From the NCBI GenBank assembly GCA_008360955.1, contig LUCM01001813.1:139635-203634 (forward strand): a DNA stretch of 64,000 bases, read 5' to 3'. The position numbers and the translations under genes are program-made. Source of the stretch: Fasciolopsis buskii. Lineage: Eukaryota; Platyhelminthes; Trematoda; Plagiorchiida; Fasciolidae. The notes beneath the pieces were generated by a model. That model was not told the DNA's origin, ran no database searches, and saw nothing but the letters and a program-made list of their open reading frames with translations. The number at the start of each line of letters is the position of its first letter. Position 1 is the stretch's first letter. Of the stretch, positions 1 through 12,800 are shown piece after piece.

Positions 1-1
1 A

Positions 2-784
2 TGCACAGAAGATACTCTTGAAGCTGAACTGCAGACGCTCAGAAGAGTATTCACTGAAAATGGTTTCCCAATTAGATTAATCGACAAGATGTTGGAGACA
101 GAACAGGAAGTTCCTAGGAGGGCGACGGTGGAGAGAAAGCCTGTATACATATATCTGCCATTCAAAGGTGACACGCTAGCAGAAATAGCACGACGAAGAC
201 TGACTAGTGCTATCAATAAGACATTCTACGCAGCCAAGCTTCGTATCCTGTTCAAATCCCGCCCCGTAGTGTCATTATGGTTGAAAGACAAAGTCCCTGA
301 TTCTGCAGCCTCGTTTTGTATCTATTCATTCACATGTTCCTGTGGGACAATGTACATCGGCCGCACGACCAGGCGCTTGTCTGAACGCATCCGTGAGCAC
401 CACCCGGCATGGTTAGGCACTGGAACAATTAAGTCACTTAATAGCGCAGTGGTTTCACATCTAGCACAGACTAACCACACCGTGAATGTGACGCAAGCTT
501 TCCGGACCCTGTATAAGGTCAGAGGTCAACAATCCAGGTTGGCAAAGTGTCGCCTCTTGAGCACTGCGGAAGCTGTCGCAATCCGTCTTCACAGTCCTCC
601 ACTTTGTTCTCAAAAACAATTTGTGGTTGCGCTTCAACTCCCTTGGCCCACCCCCCGTCCCAATACAAACCCTAGACAACAAAACAATTCGAAAAATGTT
701 GGTTTCCATTACGGAGAAGACATGATCATCAGCTACTTACTACTGACTTCACCAATACCTTTATTAGGCTGTAGGACTTTATAA
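2..784 (+). mobile_element. Penelope-like element, C-terminal part (reverse transcriptase thumb end plus GIY-YIG endonuclease), cut by window edge
   Basis: The frame is open from position 2, before the first Met at 89, so this is the 3' part of a longer polyprotein. The upstream residues (CTEDTLEAELQTL...NGFP) resemble the end of a Penelope-type reverse transcriptase. Numbering from Met 89, FKGDTLAEIARRRL is the conserved linker, and residues about 77-110 form the GIY-YIG core: CIY, then CSCG, YIG at 89-91, the basic helix RRLSERIREH and PAWL. The second catalytic-type Tyr is intact and there is no stop before 782. The family usually ends with an AEAxAIRLHSPxLC block, seen here at about 160-175, followed by a low-complexity tail. 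Such elements encode a reverse transcriptase and a nicking endonuclease that drive target-primed insertion. The element appears relatively young in this part, but its 5' half is outside the window. Confidence 0.9.
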
Positions 785-2334
785 AAGAAGAAGAAAACTA
801 AGAGGACCCGTGAGAAAGAATGAAAATTACTCACAATGATCAAATCGATCGGTATTGGCACACGTATACGTTTGGCCACGGGCGGGCTAACCCACGTTTT
901 GACTATTATAATGATCAGTATACATACTGCGGACAGACTGACAGTGACCGTATTGGCCGTCCGAATTGCTCGAAAGACCTCATAGTAAGTCTGAAATGGG
1001 ACAGGGAACAGGTGTACTAGTATTAGTGTTGAAGATGATAGGGCCGGTGGTTATATTAGTAGTTAAGATAGCACAACTTATATTGTTAAACTGATGAGCT
1101 TCATAGTTCACCAATTGATCATAGGTCATGATGTGTCTCCAGTCGATATAAAAGAAGACATTCTGGACAACATGCAGGTGGGCGAGACGGTAATGAAAAG
1201 ATGCCCGTTGGAAAAGAACCAAAAATGCGGATATTTGGGACGAGTCGAAGAGATAAGGAAGACTGGTGAACTTATTATGGATCTCAGATTTGTCTGTCAT
1301 CCGAAAGTGCTTGGCTCAAGGGGAGAAAATTGGCTTACTTATCTACTGGGCAATTCAAGGTTATTAGCTTTTAAGTTGATATGAATCGCAGAAGTACACA
1401 AATGCTGAAAAATGATTTGATTTACAATTGCGTGTTGACAACCGCCGTGGATATCGCAGTCAGTTTGATGAGTTATCCACATAACTCAGTCCACACTAAC
1501 TAACTTCATTAGTTTTCAGTATTAGGTAGTTCGCCATGCAGAACCGACACTCAGCGAAATTTTTAACGTTGTGAAAAATTTATGGAGTTGCTTTTTTGTT
1601 AGGAGACGTGAGTGGTACATATTCATCTAACATAATCAAAACAGCATACCCAGTTGTTAGTCACGCTCGCATGCTGGCATTACACCGTCTACCAAAATTC
1701 TTCCCATTCCACCTAGTCGTAATCGATAGTCTATCGCTCGGTCCCCAGATTGAATTGTGGACGTTTGGTCCGATGATCTAACTTGAAAGTAGATTATTTA
1801 CACAGGAGAAAGCACAATCCACAAATACGCACAAAAAACACTGGATTCCTGAGGATGACAGTTTGTTGTGTCCCATAAGGCCGTTTCATCTGTTTGTCCT
1901 CCATCGCACACTTAACTCTCAGGTGGCTCCACGAAGCTGACGAATACATCTAGGGGCTGCATCCTGACGAACCATTTGACAGGCAGACTAAGTCGGGATG
2001 AGGGTATCCGAGGGCTAAAATCCTTGGTCAGTTCGTGTTTGGGATACGGAGACAGGCTCTGCTCATGGCCAGACGTGATCTACTAGTCCGATGGTTAACA
2101 AATTAAAATTGACCCGGTATTGAGGAAGAGGTGAACGAACAACACAATGGAGCACCAGCTAGTCTGTTTCTTAGTTTTCATTTGACTTTGCAAAAGTTAT
2201 GGGTACAAATTTGAACAGAAGGCCTAACGATGATGATACATCGCTTTGTACACCATTCCTGCAACTCGCTCTGTTTATTCAAGGAAATTCATTTGCCCAT
2301 CAGACTAAAAAGCCCATGGGGATACTAAGCACCT
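785..2334. other. Non-coding stretch, nothing recognised
   Basis: Open frames of up to about 106 residues occur on both strands (for example around 980-1384), but none matches a family I know or has convincing splice context. Positions 785-830 are an A-rich tail downstream of the Penelope fragment and may be its 3' untranslated end. Confidence 0.5.
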
Positions 2335-2803
2335 GTGTTTCAGCAGTCAGGAAGGTGGGACAGTAAGACAGGTATTTTCGTTTCAGAAGAGGGGACGCGA
2401 ATGGGTTGCTGGGATGTCAGGACATCACTAGACATGAGCGACCAATGTGACACAATACGGACTGTGAGTGGTTATCACGTAGATATTACTGGCTCCTCAG
2501 AGGTCTGTCCACCCAGATCAAGTGGTCGACAAATAAAAGTTCCCAGGATTGCACAAGTCATATAACAGTTTGAAGGGCAGCTCCAGTCTGTGTGGCGTTG
2601 AGTTCGCTCTGGACAGGACAGCCAACGATGCAACGATCTCCTGGGAACCAACATGTTGCAGGTTTGCCATGAAACTCATCAAAGGCTCCCTTAGTTGTCT
2701 GACAATGACGGTCACCCATGCTCCACCTAACAATCCCGACAGAGAGAAAAATCATGGTGCTAGCAGCAGAAAACGGTCAGCGAAATTTCAAGCCACGAGG
2801 TAA
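2335..2803 (+). pseudogene. RTE-type non-LTR retrotransposon endonuclease relic, frameshifted
   Basis: The first frame (2335-2565) contains GCWDVRTSLD...QCDTIRT, then VDITGSSEV, then IKVP. This is the order of the N-terminal apurinic-type endonuclease of RTE elements, which normally reads WNVRTL ... DICCLSEVR ... ITVPG. The second frame (2549-2803) continues with LCGVEFALDRTAND, SWEPTCCRFAMKL and TVTHAPPNNPDRE, corresponding to the family's GVALAL..., W-P-n-R-l... and v-s-a-Y-A-P-t blocks. A frameshift near 2550 separates the halves. The metal-binding Asn of WNVRT is Asp here, and the Tyr of YAP is His. No reverse transcriptase is seen immediately downstream. It is a dead 5' fragment inserted in sense orientation to the window, opposite to the SLC26 gene. 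The identification rests on motif order read by eye. Confidence 0.75.
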
Positions 2804-5745
2804 TTTTCGTCGCAGGAGAGTGAAAAACCCACAAGGATAAATCAAGGAAATCCACTCAAAAGCTTCTTGGTCAGCGCTGCTAGAATTTTGGTAACTTGAC
2901 GGATTTCAGCAGAACGAGTTTGTAGCACTCGCTTTCAGTACCCTACAAAAGTGGGTAAATTACAAAGAAAAAGGCTTAGACTTAAACACAGAAGAATAAT
3001 TGAAGAGAGGAATCTGAAAGACGAACAACGGAAATTGATTATCTGGCCCAGTTAGCCAGCTTTATTGCTAGTCAGTGTTTCAGTTTGTTCAGAAGTTCGG
3101 ATTCAACACTTTCTTCCACTGCTGAACGCATCTAACAGACCGATCTTTCAGGACAACAAAAAAGGTTGCATGTTGTCTCCCTGTACGTAACAGGAGCTTC
3201 ACAATTACCATACAAAAACATTCAGGTGACCAACTTGCTGAACAAACGCACTGATCATTCAAAGATGACTAGACCATTTGCAAATAAATGGAAGCACATT
3301 TCCATGTACTGGAAAACATATTGATTTCAAGATTTTGGCAGGTTCTCAGGTTTGACTGGGGAATGATGTCAGTGAGAAAAAAAACAATGTCACAACTTTT
3401 TCGAAAATTCGTGTTAATCTTAGATCCGCTTGATAGCTTCTATCAGATATTGATCATTACTCTTGGCGTCAAAGTGGTGTTTCATTATCAGTCAAGGATC
3501 ACTCACAGACAGCATCAGTTTGACAATATTCGTGGCCTAAACTTTAGGCTTAGCGATCAATATGAGAGAGAAACGCCGGTAAATATTCCTACTATCAGTT
3601 ATCTTTGAAAATTTCAGCTGAGTGACAAAGGAAAGGATCACAGGAGAGCTTTGATTGATCTAGTTCACCTTATTTCTTAGTTGATCGATTTTGGAAGAAG
3701 GAGAGAAAAACATCTACGAACCTGAGTGACATTGACAAAATTAAATAAACAGCAAAGGAGCATTATGATCAATCAAGGGTCACATTCATCAATTCGACAG
3801 TAATTACCGTTTTAGGATGAAAACAGGTAATCGTTGACAAATTTCAGCCCGCTGCTTACTTCTAGTATATCATACTGAATAAGAATTATTTCGAGTAAAA
3901 GGGATTTAACTTAATTTAATATTATTGGTTTAACTACACTTGTCCGGCTAGTGGTTTGCTTTCGAAACCTTATTTGTCCGTTTTCCGACTCGTAGATCAA
4001 TAGCCATCTACGAGACGTGCAGCTATGAAATTTGCTAACTCTTATTGCTATAGCTTATTGGGACTTACGACAGTTATTGTATACGTGGAAGTACGGTACA
4101 GCAGGTAATATGTTTGTATTTACCACGGTTTCTAGTCCAACGGTTTTACAATTTGAAGTTGCTTCTATCTTGATCATGCCCATTGTTCATCATTTCATAA
4201 CGCATAATTTTCCTGCCGACTTATAACAGTCGTCGTGCAACAAGAAGCGCAAAACCCTTGGCATCTGTATTTGCCATTTGAATCACACAAGTGTAATGGG
4301 TCCGTAATAACCTCGGAAATGGACCACTGTCCGAACCACAATCTGGCCTTATCCACATTGGTTCGTCATTCTGTCTTTATTTTAGCCATTTCGTCGTAAT
4401 CGGTAAGTTGATTCCAGTAAACACAGGTTATTTGCATTGTCCTGATCCGACCGTGCCGGTTGGCATCGAAAATTGTACTCATTAATTTGGTGCCTCTCAT
4501 TGTCAATCGGAAATCTGGTTGCTATACAATCGCTTAACGATTTGGTTCAATTTTTCTGTTCTCGGTTGTTTTCGAGGTTGGCGCCGTCTATTCTGTGACT
4601 TCCTAACGTTGACTGGTTAGGAAAACTTGGCTCCGTAGTCCACCTAAACTGTCCCGATAACATTGTTCACCCATTTGGACTAGTGACATAGCTAATCAGC
4701 AAATTCAGTCTGTAAATGTCAAGTGACTCATAAAGCGTACGGTGAAATCATAGCTAGACAATAATTTCTAAATAGAAAAAAGGAACTACGGTCATATTGG
4801 ATTCGGTTGATAATCCCCAATAAAAGAGAGTTCGTTGGTTTTCGTATTCAGAAGAATTTCTAGGCCGTACAAACGAGTTTAGAGAACCTCGCCCATGCAT
4901 TGCCAAGGTTCGCTTAGTGCGATCACAAGCGTACAAAATTATTTTCAAAAAAAAGAGAGGTATTTTTTACAGTCACTGACCGTTTTTGCTGCGGCAGACA
5001 GACGAAAAAGCGCGTAGTGGAGTTTTTAGAGTTAGAGGTTCCCCCCCCTCCAATAGATTTTGCACCCAGTCTCACTGTCCCATTTAGTTAGCCATTAGCA
5101 AAGTGCAAAGCATTTTGAATCATGTTCTGCTATTGACAAAATTTTTTCCCGATGGTCCCATTTTGTAACACACTGACGATGTTACCTCTGTCAGGAAAGA
5201 TCGGATTCGGAATCAAACGGAAAGCCTGAAAATAAAAAAGCTGGCAACAATAGCGCAGACGGTTTCCCTATTATCTATCATTTAAATGATCGAAGAAGGT
5301 GTGTTTTAGTAGCCTGTTTGATGCACTTGTCCTTTCATGGAAGGTTTTGCTTTGTAAAACTTGCCTTAACTAAACGTACATTTTGTAGTGAACAATCATG
5401 TGCTCTTCAGTTTGATGCATGTAGACAGCTTCTGCGGGGGAAATACGAAAAGGAATGCCATTTTTTACGGAGTAAAAGAACAGGCAAAATAGTAGAAAAA
5501 AACAGTCTGGGATCGTAGTGTTGCAACATGACCAATCGATTAAAGTGAGCAGGTTACTCCCGTTAACAGGCAGCTAACCTCGAAGCAGGTGTGGCACAAA
5601 TAGATCTATACTTCGAAGTGTTGATTAGAATCACTGTACCGATAAATTACGATGATTGTCCCAATACGCAATCGATCAGACACAGCTACGAGTTGGGCAA
5701 ACGAAGATTAAGAACAAATGTCGGTTCCCTGTTTGGATCACTCAC
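2804..5745. other. Left flank of last visible SLC26 exon: intron or further gene territory
   Basis: By gene order this is the intron following the exon 5746-5910 and should hold or lead to the next SLC26 exon on the minus strand. I looked for hydrophobic minus-strand blocks bounded by AG and GT and found none I could support. A run of C (5041-5048) is the only simple repeat of note. Confidence 0.4.
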
Positions 5746-5910
5746 TCGAGGTACGGTAAATGTGCCGATTGGTTTGATAATTTTCACACCCAATAGAGTT
5801 GTCACTTGACTTGTGAAGACATGTGTGGCCACGCCGACTGTGAATCCGGAAGTCATCGGTCCCGACAGGTACCGAACCACTCCGCCCATGCGGAACAGGC
5901 CCATGACAAT
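5746..5910 (-). CDS. SLC26A: SLC26 anion exchanger, further exon (helices 5-6)
   Basis: The exon is 165 bases, encodes 55 residues, and is in phase 0 at both ends. The acceptor is CGCATGAAACAG (polypyrimidine tract weak) and the donor GTGAGT (5740-5745). It reads IVMGLFRMGGVVRYLSGPMT then SGFTVGVATHVFTSQVTTLL and GVKIIKPIGTFTVPR. This is the well-known SLC26 block G-l-f-r-l-G-f-v-v-x-Y-L-S-x-P-l-v-s-G-F-t-x-g-a-a-x-h-v-f-t-S-Q-v-k-x-l-L-G. The coding frame continues past the exon edge only as intron sequence. The following exon, expected to carry about helices 7-10, was not found in the window. Confidence 0.95.
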
Positions 5911-6512
5911 CTGTTTCATGCGGAAGGGTGCACAAGATCAAGTTGAACTGATCCAGCTAGAACACTGCTAACAGCAAAAATATACTTGTATCAACTGATA
6001 AGGAGATACTTAAAAGTGGCTATATCGATTGTATTCATTCGGATTTTGAAGATAATGCGAGCAGGCAAATCGACGGTGTGGCAATGGGCACCCGATTAGA
6101 TCCAACACTTACCAATATATTTCGTCAATCATAAGATGAAATGGCTTAGTGACACATTGGCAACGCTCGTATGCTTTAGTGAGTTACATCTACAGCAAAC
6201 GTAAACACACGTAGATACATGCGCATGCAAGAGTCAATGGGAGTGTGCTCGCGTACGGGGACTTACATCAGGGATAGTAAGCTTACTCGATTTCACGAAA
6301 AATGTGCCACACACACAGAGGATACCGTACCTTGAATGGTTCTCACATGACTGTTCTGTGTCAGTCACCTGCAATGGCGTGTAATCGAGACTGATTTCGA
6401 ATGTTAGTGACAATTCACCAAGGAATCAGTCCCGATGGTAAGCAACTTTTGGAAGTAGATCAAGATAAAACGAAGGAGTTGAGAACATCACAAACGCGAG
6501 TGTTATTCTCAC
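5911..6512 (-). other. SLC26 intron holding a Penelope reverse-transcriptase scrap
   Basis: This is the 602-base intron between the two leftmost visible exons. Positions 6003-6134 read, on the plus strand, as a reverse-transcriptase fragment (listed separately). The remainder (6135-6512) shows nothing I can name. Confidence 0.8.
6003..6134 (+). pseudogene. Penelope-like reverse transcriptase relic (palm motif)
   Basis: The plus-strand frame from 6003 ends at TAA 6132-6134. It contains RQIDGVAMGTRLDPTLTNIF, matching the Penelope RT block with consensus (q-i/v-D-G-V-A-M-G-S-P-L-G-P-x-L-A-d/n-I-F). The usual SPLGP is TRLDP here and the frame ends three codons after IF, so this is a dead fragment. 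It lies in an SLC26 intron, antisense to the gene. Confidence 0.85.
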
Positions 6513-6634
6513 CTGTGACAAACCGACAGTCAAAGTGAGAGCCGCAGCGTAACGAATGCGGAGCTCAGTTGTATCTGGCACGTCGGTATTGTTACCCATG
6601 TGGGTTAAGTTTGTGGCCTTTTGGTCGAGGAAAA
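6513..6634 (-). CDS. SLC26A: SLC26 anion exchanger, further exon (extracellular loop and start of helix 5)
   Basis: This exon is 122 bases and is too short to be obvious. The acceptor is GTTTTTTGTCAAG and the donor GTGAGA (6507-6512). In phase it reads FLDQKATNLTHMGNNTDVPD followed by TTELRIRYAAALTLTVGLSQ. RIRYAAALTLTVGLSQ matches the family's V-x-V-A-a-t-L-T-f-L-V-G-l-x-Q, which directly precedes the next exon's IVMGLF, and the phase-0 junction fits exactly. NLT and NNT are potential N-glycosylation sites, as expected for the second extracellular loop. Joined straight to exon 2 the frame is kept (the split codon becomes Val), but the family's usual G-T/P-F-A-V-x-S-L-M segment is then absent, so a small exon in phase 1-1 was probably missed. 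Confidence 0.88.
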
Positions 6635-6958
6635 CTTGACAAAAAACAACACATCAACAGCCATCGCCGTGACAATTTGAAGTGTCGTAGCGAATGTTCC
6701 GACCGAAGTTGAAATGTCCAAGTTGTGGGGTAGATTAAGGTAAAATGGAACTGTAAATGCGGTAATTGTCCTGGGTCTGAAATCGCAGTGGAATATTCTA
6801 CGGTGGACTCACTACGCTGTGAGTAAAAATCACATCAAAACATGATTATATAAACCAGTACAGGAAAAAACTTAAACGAGGTGGGAAAAGCGATCGCCAG
6901 TCATACAGACATGTAAATTTCAATCCAACAAGGGCAAGCTGATTATGGTATTATATGT

Positions 6959-7505
6959 TTGGAGATTACTGCACTATATATACTGTACAGTATCATAGTC
7001 AAACTTTTAAGAAATCTTGCGCCTCAATCAAAAGGTATTCGAAACATTGAGTTGAATAAATCGGCCACAGACCTCCGCATCTTGCCAACCACCCGGAGAA
7101 TCCTTCTAAATCCACGTGGATCTAGTAGGGTGTTACTTTCTGTCTCACATCTCGTTTAGCAGTTCGCCTGCAGCTGCGGTGACACTTGCGTCGCCAGAAC
7201 AGACAGAAGACTGTCACAGCGGATATCAGAAAATATTCCCAATTGGTTGGCCAAATCAGTCTCATCCTAATCGTGATCCGGGATCATCAATCATGAAACA
7301 TATGACAACAACCAAACACACAACTGACCCCATTTCATTCTTTAAACCTCAGTTACACAATAATGACCGAAAGATTTTAGTCTTCAGTGAAGCAACGGTA
7401 ATCCGATTGTGTAATTTGGCTCACAGTACACGAAAGCTGTTAGTTCACACCGCGTTTGCCATGCGAACGACGTCAATTGTTTGTTGTACTGAATTTAACC
7501 TCTAG
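6959..7505 (+). pseudogene. Penelope-like element relic: linker and GIY-YIG endonuclease, with stop and frameshift
   Basis: From 6959 one frame reads through DLRILPTTRRILLNP to SVSHLV. An in-frame TAG at 7157-7159 stands where this family has Tyr, and the same frame then continues QFACSCGDTCVARTDRRLSQ and RISENIPNWL. This is the GIY-YIG core seen at 317-420 in the element at the window start. The second catalytic motif YIG/YVG is CVA, so the nuclease is dead. A frameshift near 7250 moves the reading to the frame of 7116-7505, which continues NQSHPNRDPGSSIMKH, then HNNDRKILVFSEATVIRL, equivalent to the AEAVAIRL end block. The sequence is clearly different from the copy at 2-784, so it represents another lineage or an older insertion. 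Confidence 0.87.
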
Positions 7506-9789
7506 GCCCGTTCACCGCAATTTATAACTGAGTAGCATATAACTAACTTTCGGATTGTTTTGTGTAAGCGATTGAAATGAGTAATACGAAGTGTTAACAT
7601 CCCACTGTACTGGTCTTCTTTCTGTACTATTTAAAGGCCATTGGACGAAACAATGCTGACCACTGAAGTAGAATGGGTAGAGCAATAAAACCATGAACGC
7701 GAACGAAGATACGGGCAAACGAGGTCGCAATTGATATGGTTCCGTTCTAGCCATCCGAGAGCGATCGAAGAAGGATAATGCGAAACAAGGCACGCATTAA
7801 AGCACAAAAACGGATAGGTTTAGACTCGGATTGCGTTTGAAGTTGAGAATGACAGGGAGGTAAATCATATTGAGAAAGTCGACTGATGTCAACGGGAGTC
7901 TTGGTTTCAGAATTTTCACTAGCCTCATGGTATAATAGTCAACAGATGTAACGAGCATTCGAGATGTGCATCGGAACTGCAGTGAAACGTCCGGAAATCT
8001 TCCTTGAATAAGTCGGAGGTACAAGCTGTGGCGCAGCAGTAGAGTAGTAGCGTAGGTAAATTGCGCGAATGGATATTTGCACTACATCTGCAGAATTAAT
8101 TTGTCATCCTTAAGCGATGTTGCTTAAAATGCTAGACGGGCGCATTCCCATCGAGGTTAAACAGCCGACTGCTGATCATTGTTTGGTCAAACAAGTGAAG
8201 AACACATTAAGTAAACGGCCGACTTACAGAATCAAGTTCTTTTCAGTTTGTGCCACCTTTAACCCCACACGAATATGCGCTGGATTTCGAGTGCCACCTG
8301 GCAACACCGATTAGTAGTGAAAAAGTCACAAATCATAAATCAGAAGCGTAAATATTTAGGGTGCATGAATGCCATATAGTCATATCACTTAATCACTCCA
8401 AGTACCCCGTTGATGGATCTCGTGGTTCCAAACTAGTTAGTCTGACGCATCTTACGCAGGAAAATTAATTACTTACGATTTTCTAACCTTTTCGCCATGT
8501 TCTCGATTGACCACCTTGACCTAACTTTCAACGATTACCCAACTGGAAGGACAGCGTGTACTGGGCAGTCGGTCTTTGAGCATGCGGGACGTTCACTTGT
8601 TTAAATTTATTGTTTATTCGATCTACTGGGCTGTGCGACACAATGCTGAGCTTAACTTTTGAGTTATTAAGACAATCTTTCCACCACTTTTGAGCAGTGT
8701 TACAAACAGACCGGTTTGCGGGCACCGCTGGTCTTCGTAAGTCTGCTTGCAGCGTCCATGTTCTGACATATTAGAACAAAATCATCGATGTCAGTTTATT
8801 TTAGATTGGGTACGACCGAGTGGTCGGTTCCGAATCTCTTTTTCTGCTAAGTGGGTTATTTATTTAGAAGCGTGGACAGTTGGCTAACAATCTGGACAGA
8901 AGGATTTAAAGCACCAGAAAGGTAGAAAGGGTTCAAATCACAAAATGATTCCATTCCATTCTTTCGGAAGTGTCTACCGTCATTAGGTGCTCAGGATAAG
9001 GAGAATAAAGCGGATTTTTAATCATGCTGTTTGGTATGCAGGCGAAATATTTCTGCACAATCTAATATGGTTCATGCAACTGTCGTGTGGACAGATGGGA
9101 TTCGACATTCAGGTAACTACGCACACCGAAACTAACTAGCAAGGGATTCATCCTCATTTTAGCCCGAACGCAGTACTTGGAAGATGAACTTCCGTCGATC
9201 TAATCAGATGTACCGAAATATGAAGTATTCTGGTGTGGATGCAACCTACTACTTTCGTGCACACAAGTAGGCAATTTATTGCGAATTCAAACAATGCACC
9301 GGGTTCGGTTTTCATGAATTCATTTTTCACGTACCATTTCAACACGGATCAGAAACGCTTAAGACGAAGATCGGTTTGCAATAAAGGCCAGCAACTGTTC
9401 GTACACTGGAAGAAAGAACGTAGTGCTCACGTAACTCAAAGTACTACTTCTGATGGCTTTACGTTTTCTAGGGATTAATCGCGTCAGTGGTGGTATGAGC
9501 ATATTTTATTGCGTCACCCAATTACAGGTATTTGTTGGTCATTTTACCCTCGATTCGCGCAGGCACTTAGGCATTCTGGATATCTCGATCCGCAGAAGGC
9601 ACGCACACATATACACACGCAGACAGCTGTAGTGCTCGTCGATGCGTTTGTCTCATTCTCTTCGTCACTCGCATACTGAGATAGTCTATCGATTAATTTG
9701 ACAACGGTCAACTAACCGCTCGACTGGGAGATGAACGCAACCGCCTAATTACAGGCTCGGCGACCGGGTGGATCAAACGAGGGATAAAC

Positions 9790-9804
9790 CACACACACAC
9801 ACAC
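9790..9804. repeat. AC dinucleotide microsatellite
   Basis: A short, nearly pure CA run in the SLC26 intron. Confidence 0.85.
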
Positions 9805-12800
9805 ATCGAGACAGATAGTTACACTGCATTGCACACAACTGTCTGCCAACTGTATTGTTCTGTAGAATATCGTACCATGGCTGCACCTGCATTTTGTGAC
9901 ACCCTAATTGAACACAAGCTTGGCGATGGCAATTTTTCATGTGCTTCTGTAGTTTATTATGGGTATTACATGGAACCACATTCTTAATACCCTATTACCG
10001 TGATAATTGTCGCTTCTTTATTATGTCTTAGGTATTTGCGAATTGGAAACTGATGAAATGTTTGCTCACGTCTGGAGTGAAATATACATATATTATTGGG
10101 TAACTTACATCCTAATCAGTTCTGCGCGAAACCAATTTATTAAAGACCTTAATTATATGCTTCAGTAATCCCGATTGAGCATAGTCCTTGCGTAGTCTTT
10201 TAACTTCATTAGTCAGAATTGAGTGGATAGGCCTCAAGTAAGATCTCTGCGATTAACCTGAAATGGGTGGATTAGGTGCAATATTGCCTACTGACTAGCA
10301 TCCAGTAGTTATTTTTGGTTCACGAATTTCACACCGGGCAGTGACGCAACATGGAACATCTTTGTAATTGTTCCTCTACTTGTCAGTTGTGTACGTTTGC
10401 CCATAGAGATGTCTATTTCTTTACCTTCCATTGCTACTATTTTCCTTTTGAGTTCGGAAACTGTGACTTTCAAATGCAATCGTCCTATTGTTCTCTGTGG
10501 GTATATTTTGTGCCGTACAGCTTGTCGTTGAGTATTTTAGGCTCCCGTATTTTAGGTCCAGTTTTCAACTGATACAGTCAGTCAAGCCACTCCTGCATCT
10601 TTTAACGAAACGGTTCCCGCAAAATCACGGACTGTCAAGTGGAATTCTAACATGTCCTAGGCGAGAAACTGGACGGAACAGATTGTTCCAAGCTATCCGC
10701 TATGCTTGATCGCTATGCAGAGATTGTCATTCCCAGATGGTCAGGGTATCAGAAGTGGATAAAATTGCCGGGATATCAACTCACGATTTTGCCGTACCGT
10801 TCTGTTTGAGTTTTGTTTGTTGTTTATGCAAATCTTTTGAGTCGGTGCTGCTCTCAAACGTACCCTAGCGAGTTCAGTCTGCGTCTTTGAAGTGATACCA
10901 AATCCGAGAGTATCAAAAGGTTTTCCCGACTACACTGCGACTTGTTACCGTTACTATCACACAGTCCCAATCTTTCTTTCGAATGGCAAAAACCGATTCT
11001 ATTCCACACTGTATTCCCTTCACAGCCTGTTCAAATTTTCCTAAGTTCAGTCTTACGAATTGGAGTTTTCGTAACTCGCAACATAGTCGACAATTTTAAT
11101 CATTTGGGCATTTTTCTTGCTATCTTTTAACGTAAGTTGGAACTTTATTTCTCAGTTTTACAGCAGTGTGATGCACGACAGTTGCGTCTTAGTTTCGCAA
11201 ATGAAAAAGATAATTTTGTTAAAATCCTTCGTGGCACAACCACAGTTAAGTAGTCTGGGTGCAGATACAGTCTTGCCTACCGTCACTGGTTCTCGTATTC
11301 TCACAGACTTGATATTTGTGTCCCAGTTAGACCTTGTCCAGCTTGGTATTGCCCGATTTACATTTTGGTCTTGTCCCTAGCTAAATTCTGGTTGGAAAAT
11401 TATGTTGGAATGCCTCCTGATTAGAGACACCAGACACTTGCAGATCGCTGGTATGGGAATGTTCACATATAGGAGAATGAACAGTCATGCTTCAAATTAT
11501 GACAAGGTAGACAGTGACAATGCTTTGTTGAATGAACTTTCAGTGTCTATCTGGAATGAAATTAATAGAATTATTGTACACGCGGTCTTCAATGGAGCCG
11601 AATAACGAACACTTTCACATTCAAATGGCTTTTCGGAAAGTGATTTGTTTGTAACTATGAGTAAAGTTCAATTATTTATTGCAAACGGGAAACAAAACAC
11701 AACTGTTTGTAATTTAAACAGCCTCACTCTGATGGGACACAACCAAACAAGTTTCTTACTGTCAGAATTCTTGAATGAGGCTAGAGTTTTGAGCAGTTGG
11801 CATCATATCATATCAGTGATTTGTACCTTCCCGAATATAATCACGCCAGGTCCGATTTCAGGATGGCGACAGTAGCGGACAACCGGGCTAAGAAACGGGG
11901 TCTTTCAGCAGCTCAGATGCGATTCTGAGTGGCCATTTGATCAGTATATCATTGTTTTACACAAAGTGTGTACCATCGAAATCATGGAAAACGACGAAGA
12001 CAACATGCGAGGAAAAAAGAAACTAAACAATTTACAGAGTTTACTACACATCCAAGTTCTTCCGCAATTCATCCCGTACCATCGGCTATCCATCAGGATC
12101 CATGATTCGTCTGTGGCCTTGATATTACTTGGAAGCCAACTACGTTATACTGATTATCAATGATTAGACAAACCCGTGGAGGGCTGTTGGGGAGACAGCC
12201 ATGTCTTCCCTTATTTTTAGGATTTTATTTGTGCTACTATCTTTCCTAAAAGTTAGTCGTTTTCTTGTTTTCCGCTACTTTCGGTTTTCTGGTAATTAAA
12301 TTATCGCCATACCCCCTATTGCTGCACGGTGATTGGTCAGCTTTAGGACTTTCGCACTAATTTGCAAGGTTGTAGGCCCAACCTGGCATAAGACTACGTA
12401 AGACCATATAAGCGATGGTGACCCGAGCTTACTCGCCATGTTCTTCCTGCTTACCTCCTTGGCCGTCGTGCTGTGTGTCAATACACGTTACTCATGAGGT
12501 TCTGTCTTCTGTGTTCAGCTAGAGGAAGGCCTAGCTTGAATCGTGCGCCTCGTAAACTGTGGGTGCAGTATCGTGTCAACAGCTGTGCAGTTATGGGTCA
12601 TTGTCACCCCTCGTGTATCCAGTCGCTGTTGTGATCAATCTGTGTCTGTGCTATCATAGGCTTGAAGCCTGTTGTGATTGTGCTCATAGTCCCAGAGGAG
12701 ATTGAGGCATGAGTAGTGTTCGTTTTGTGTCCCCACCACTAAATAACAAGGGCCTTGAGCATTCGGCTTCGGCCTAGCACTTCTGTGAAAGCATCTTCAA

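Noticed and set aside
1093..1125. CTGATGAG as another hammerhead core
   Set aside because: No GAAA box at the right distance and no pairing stems.
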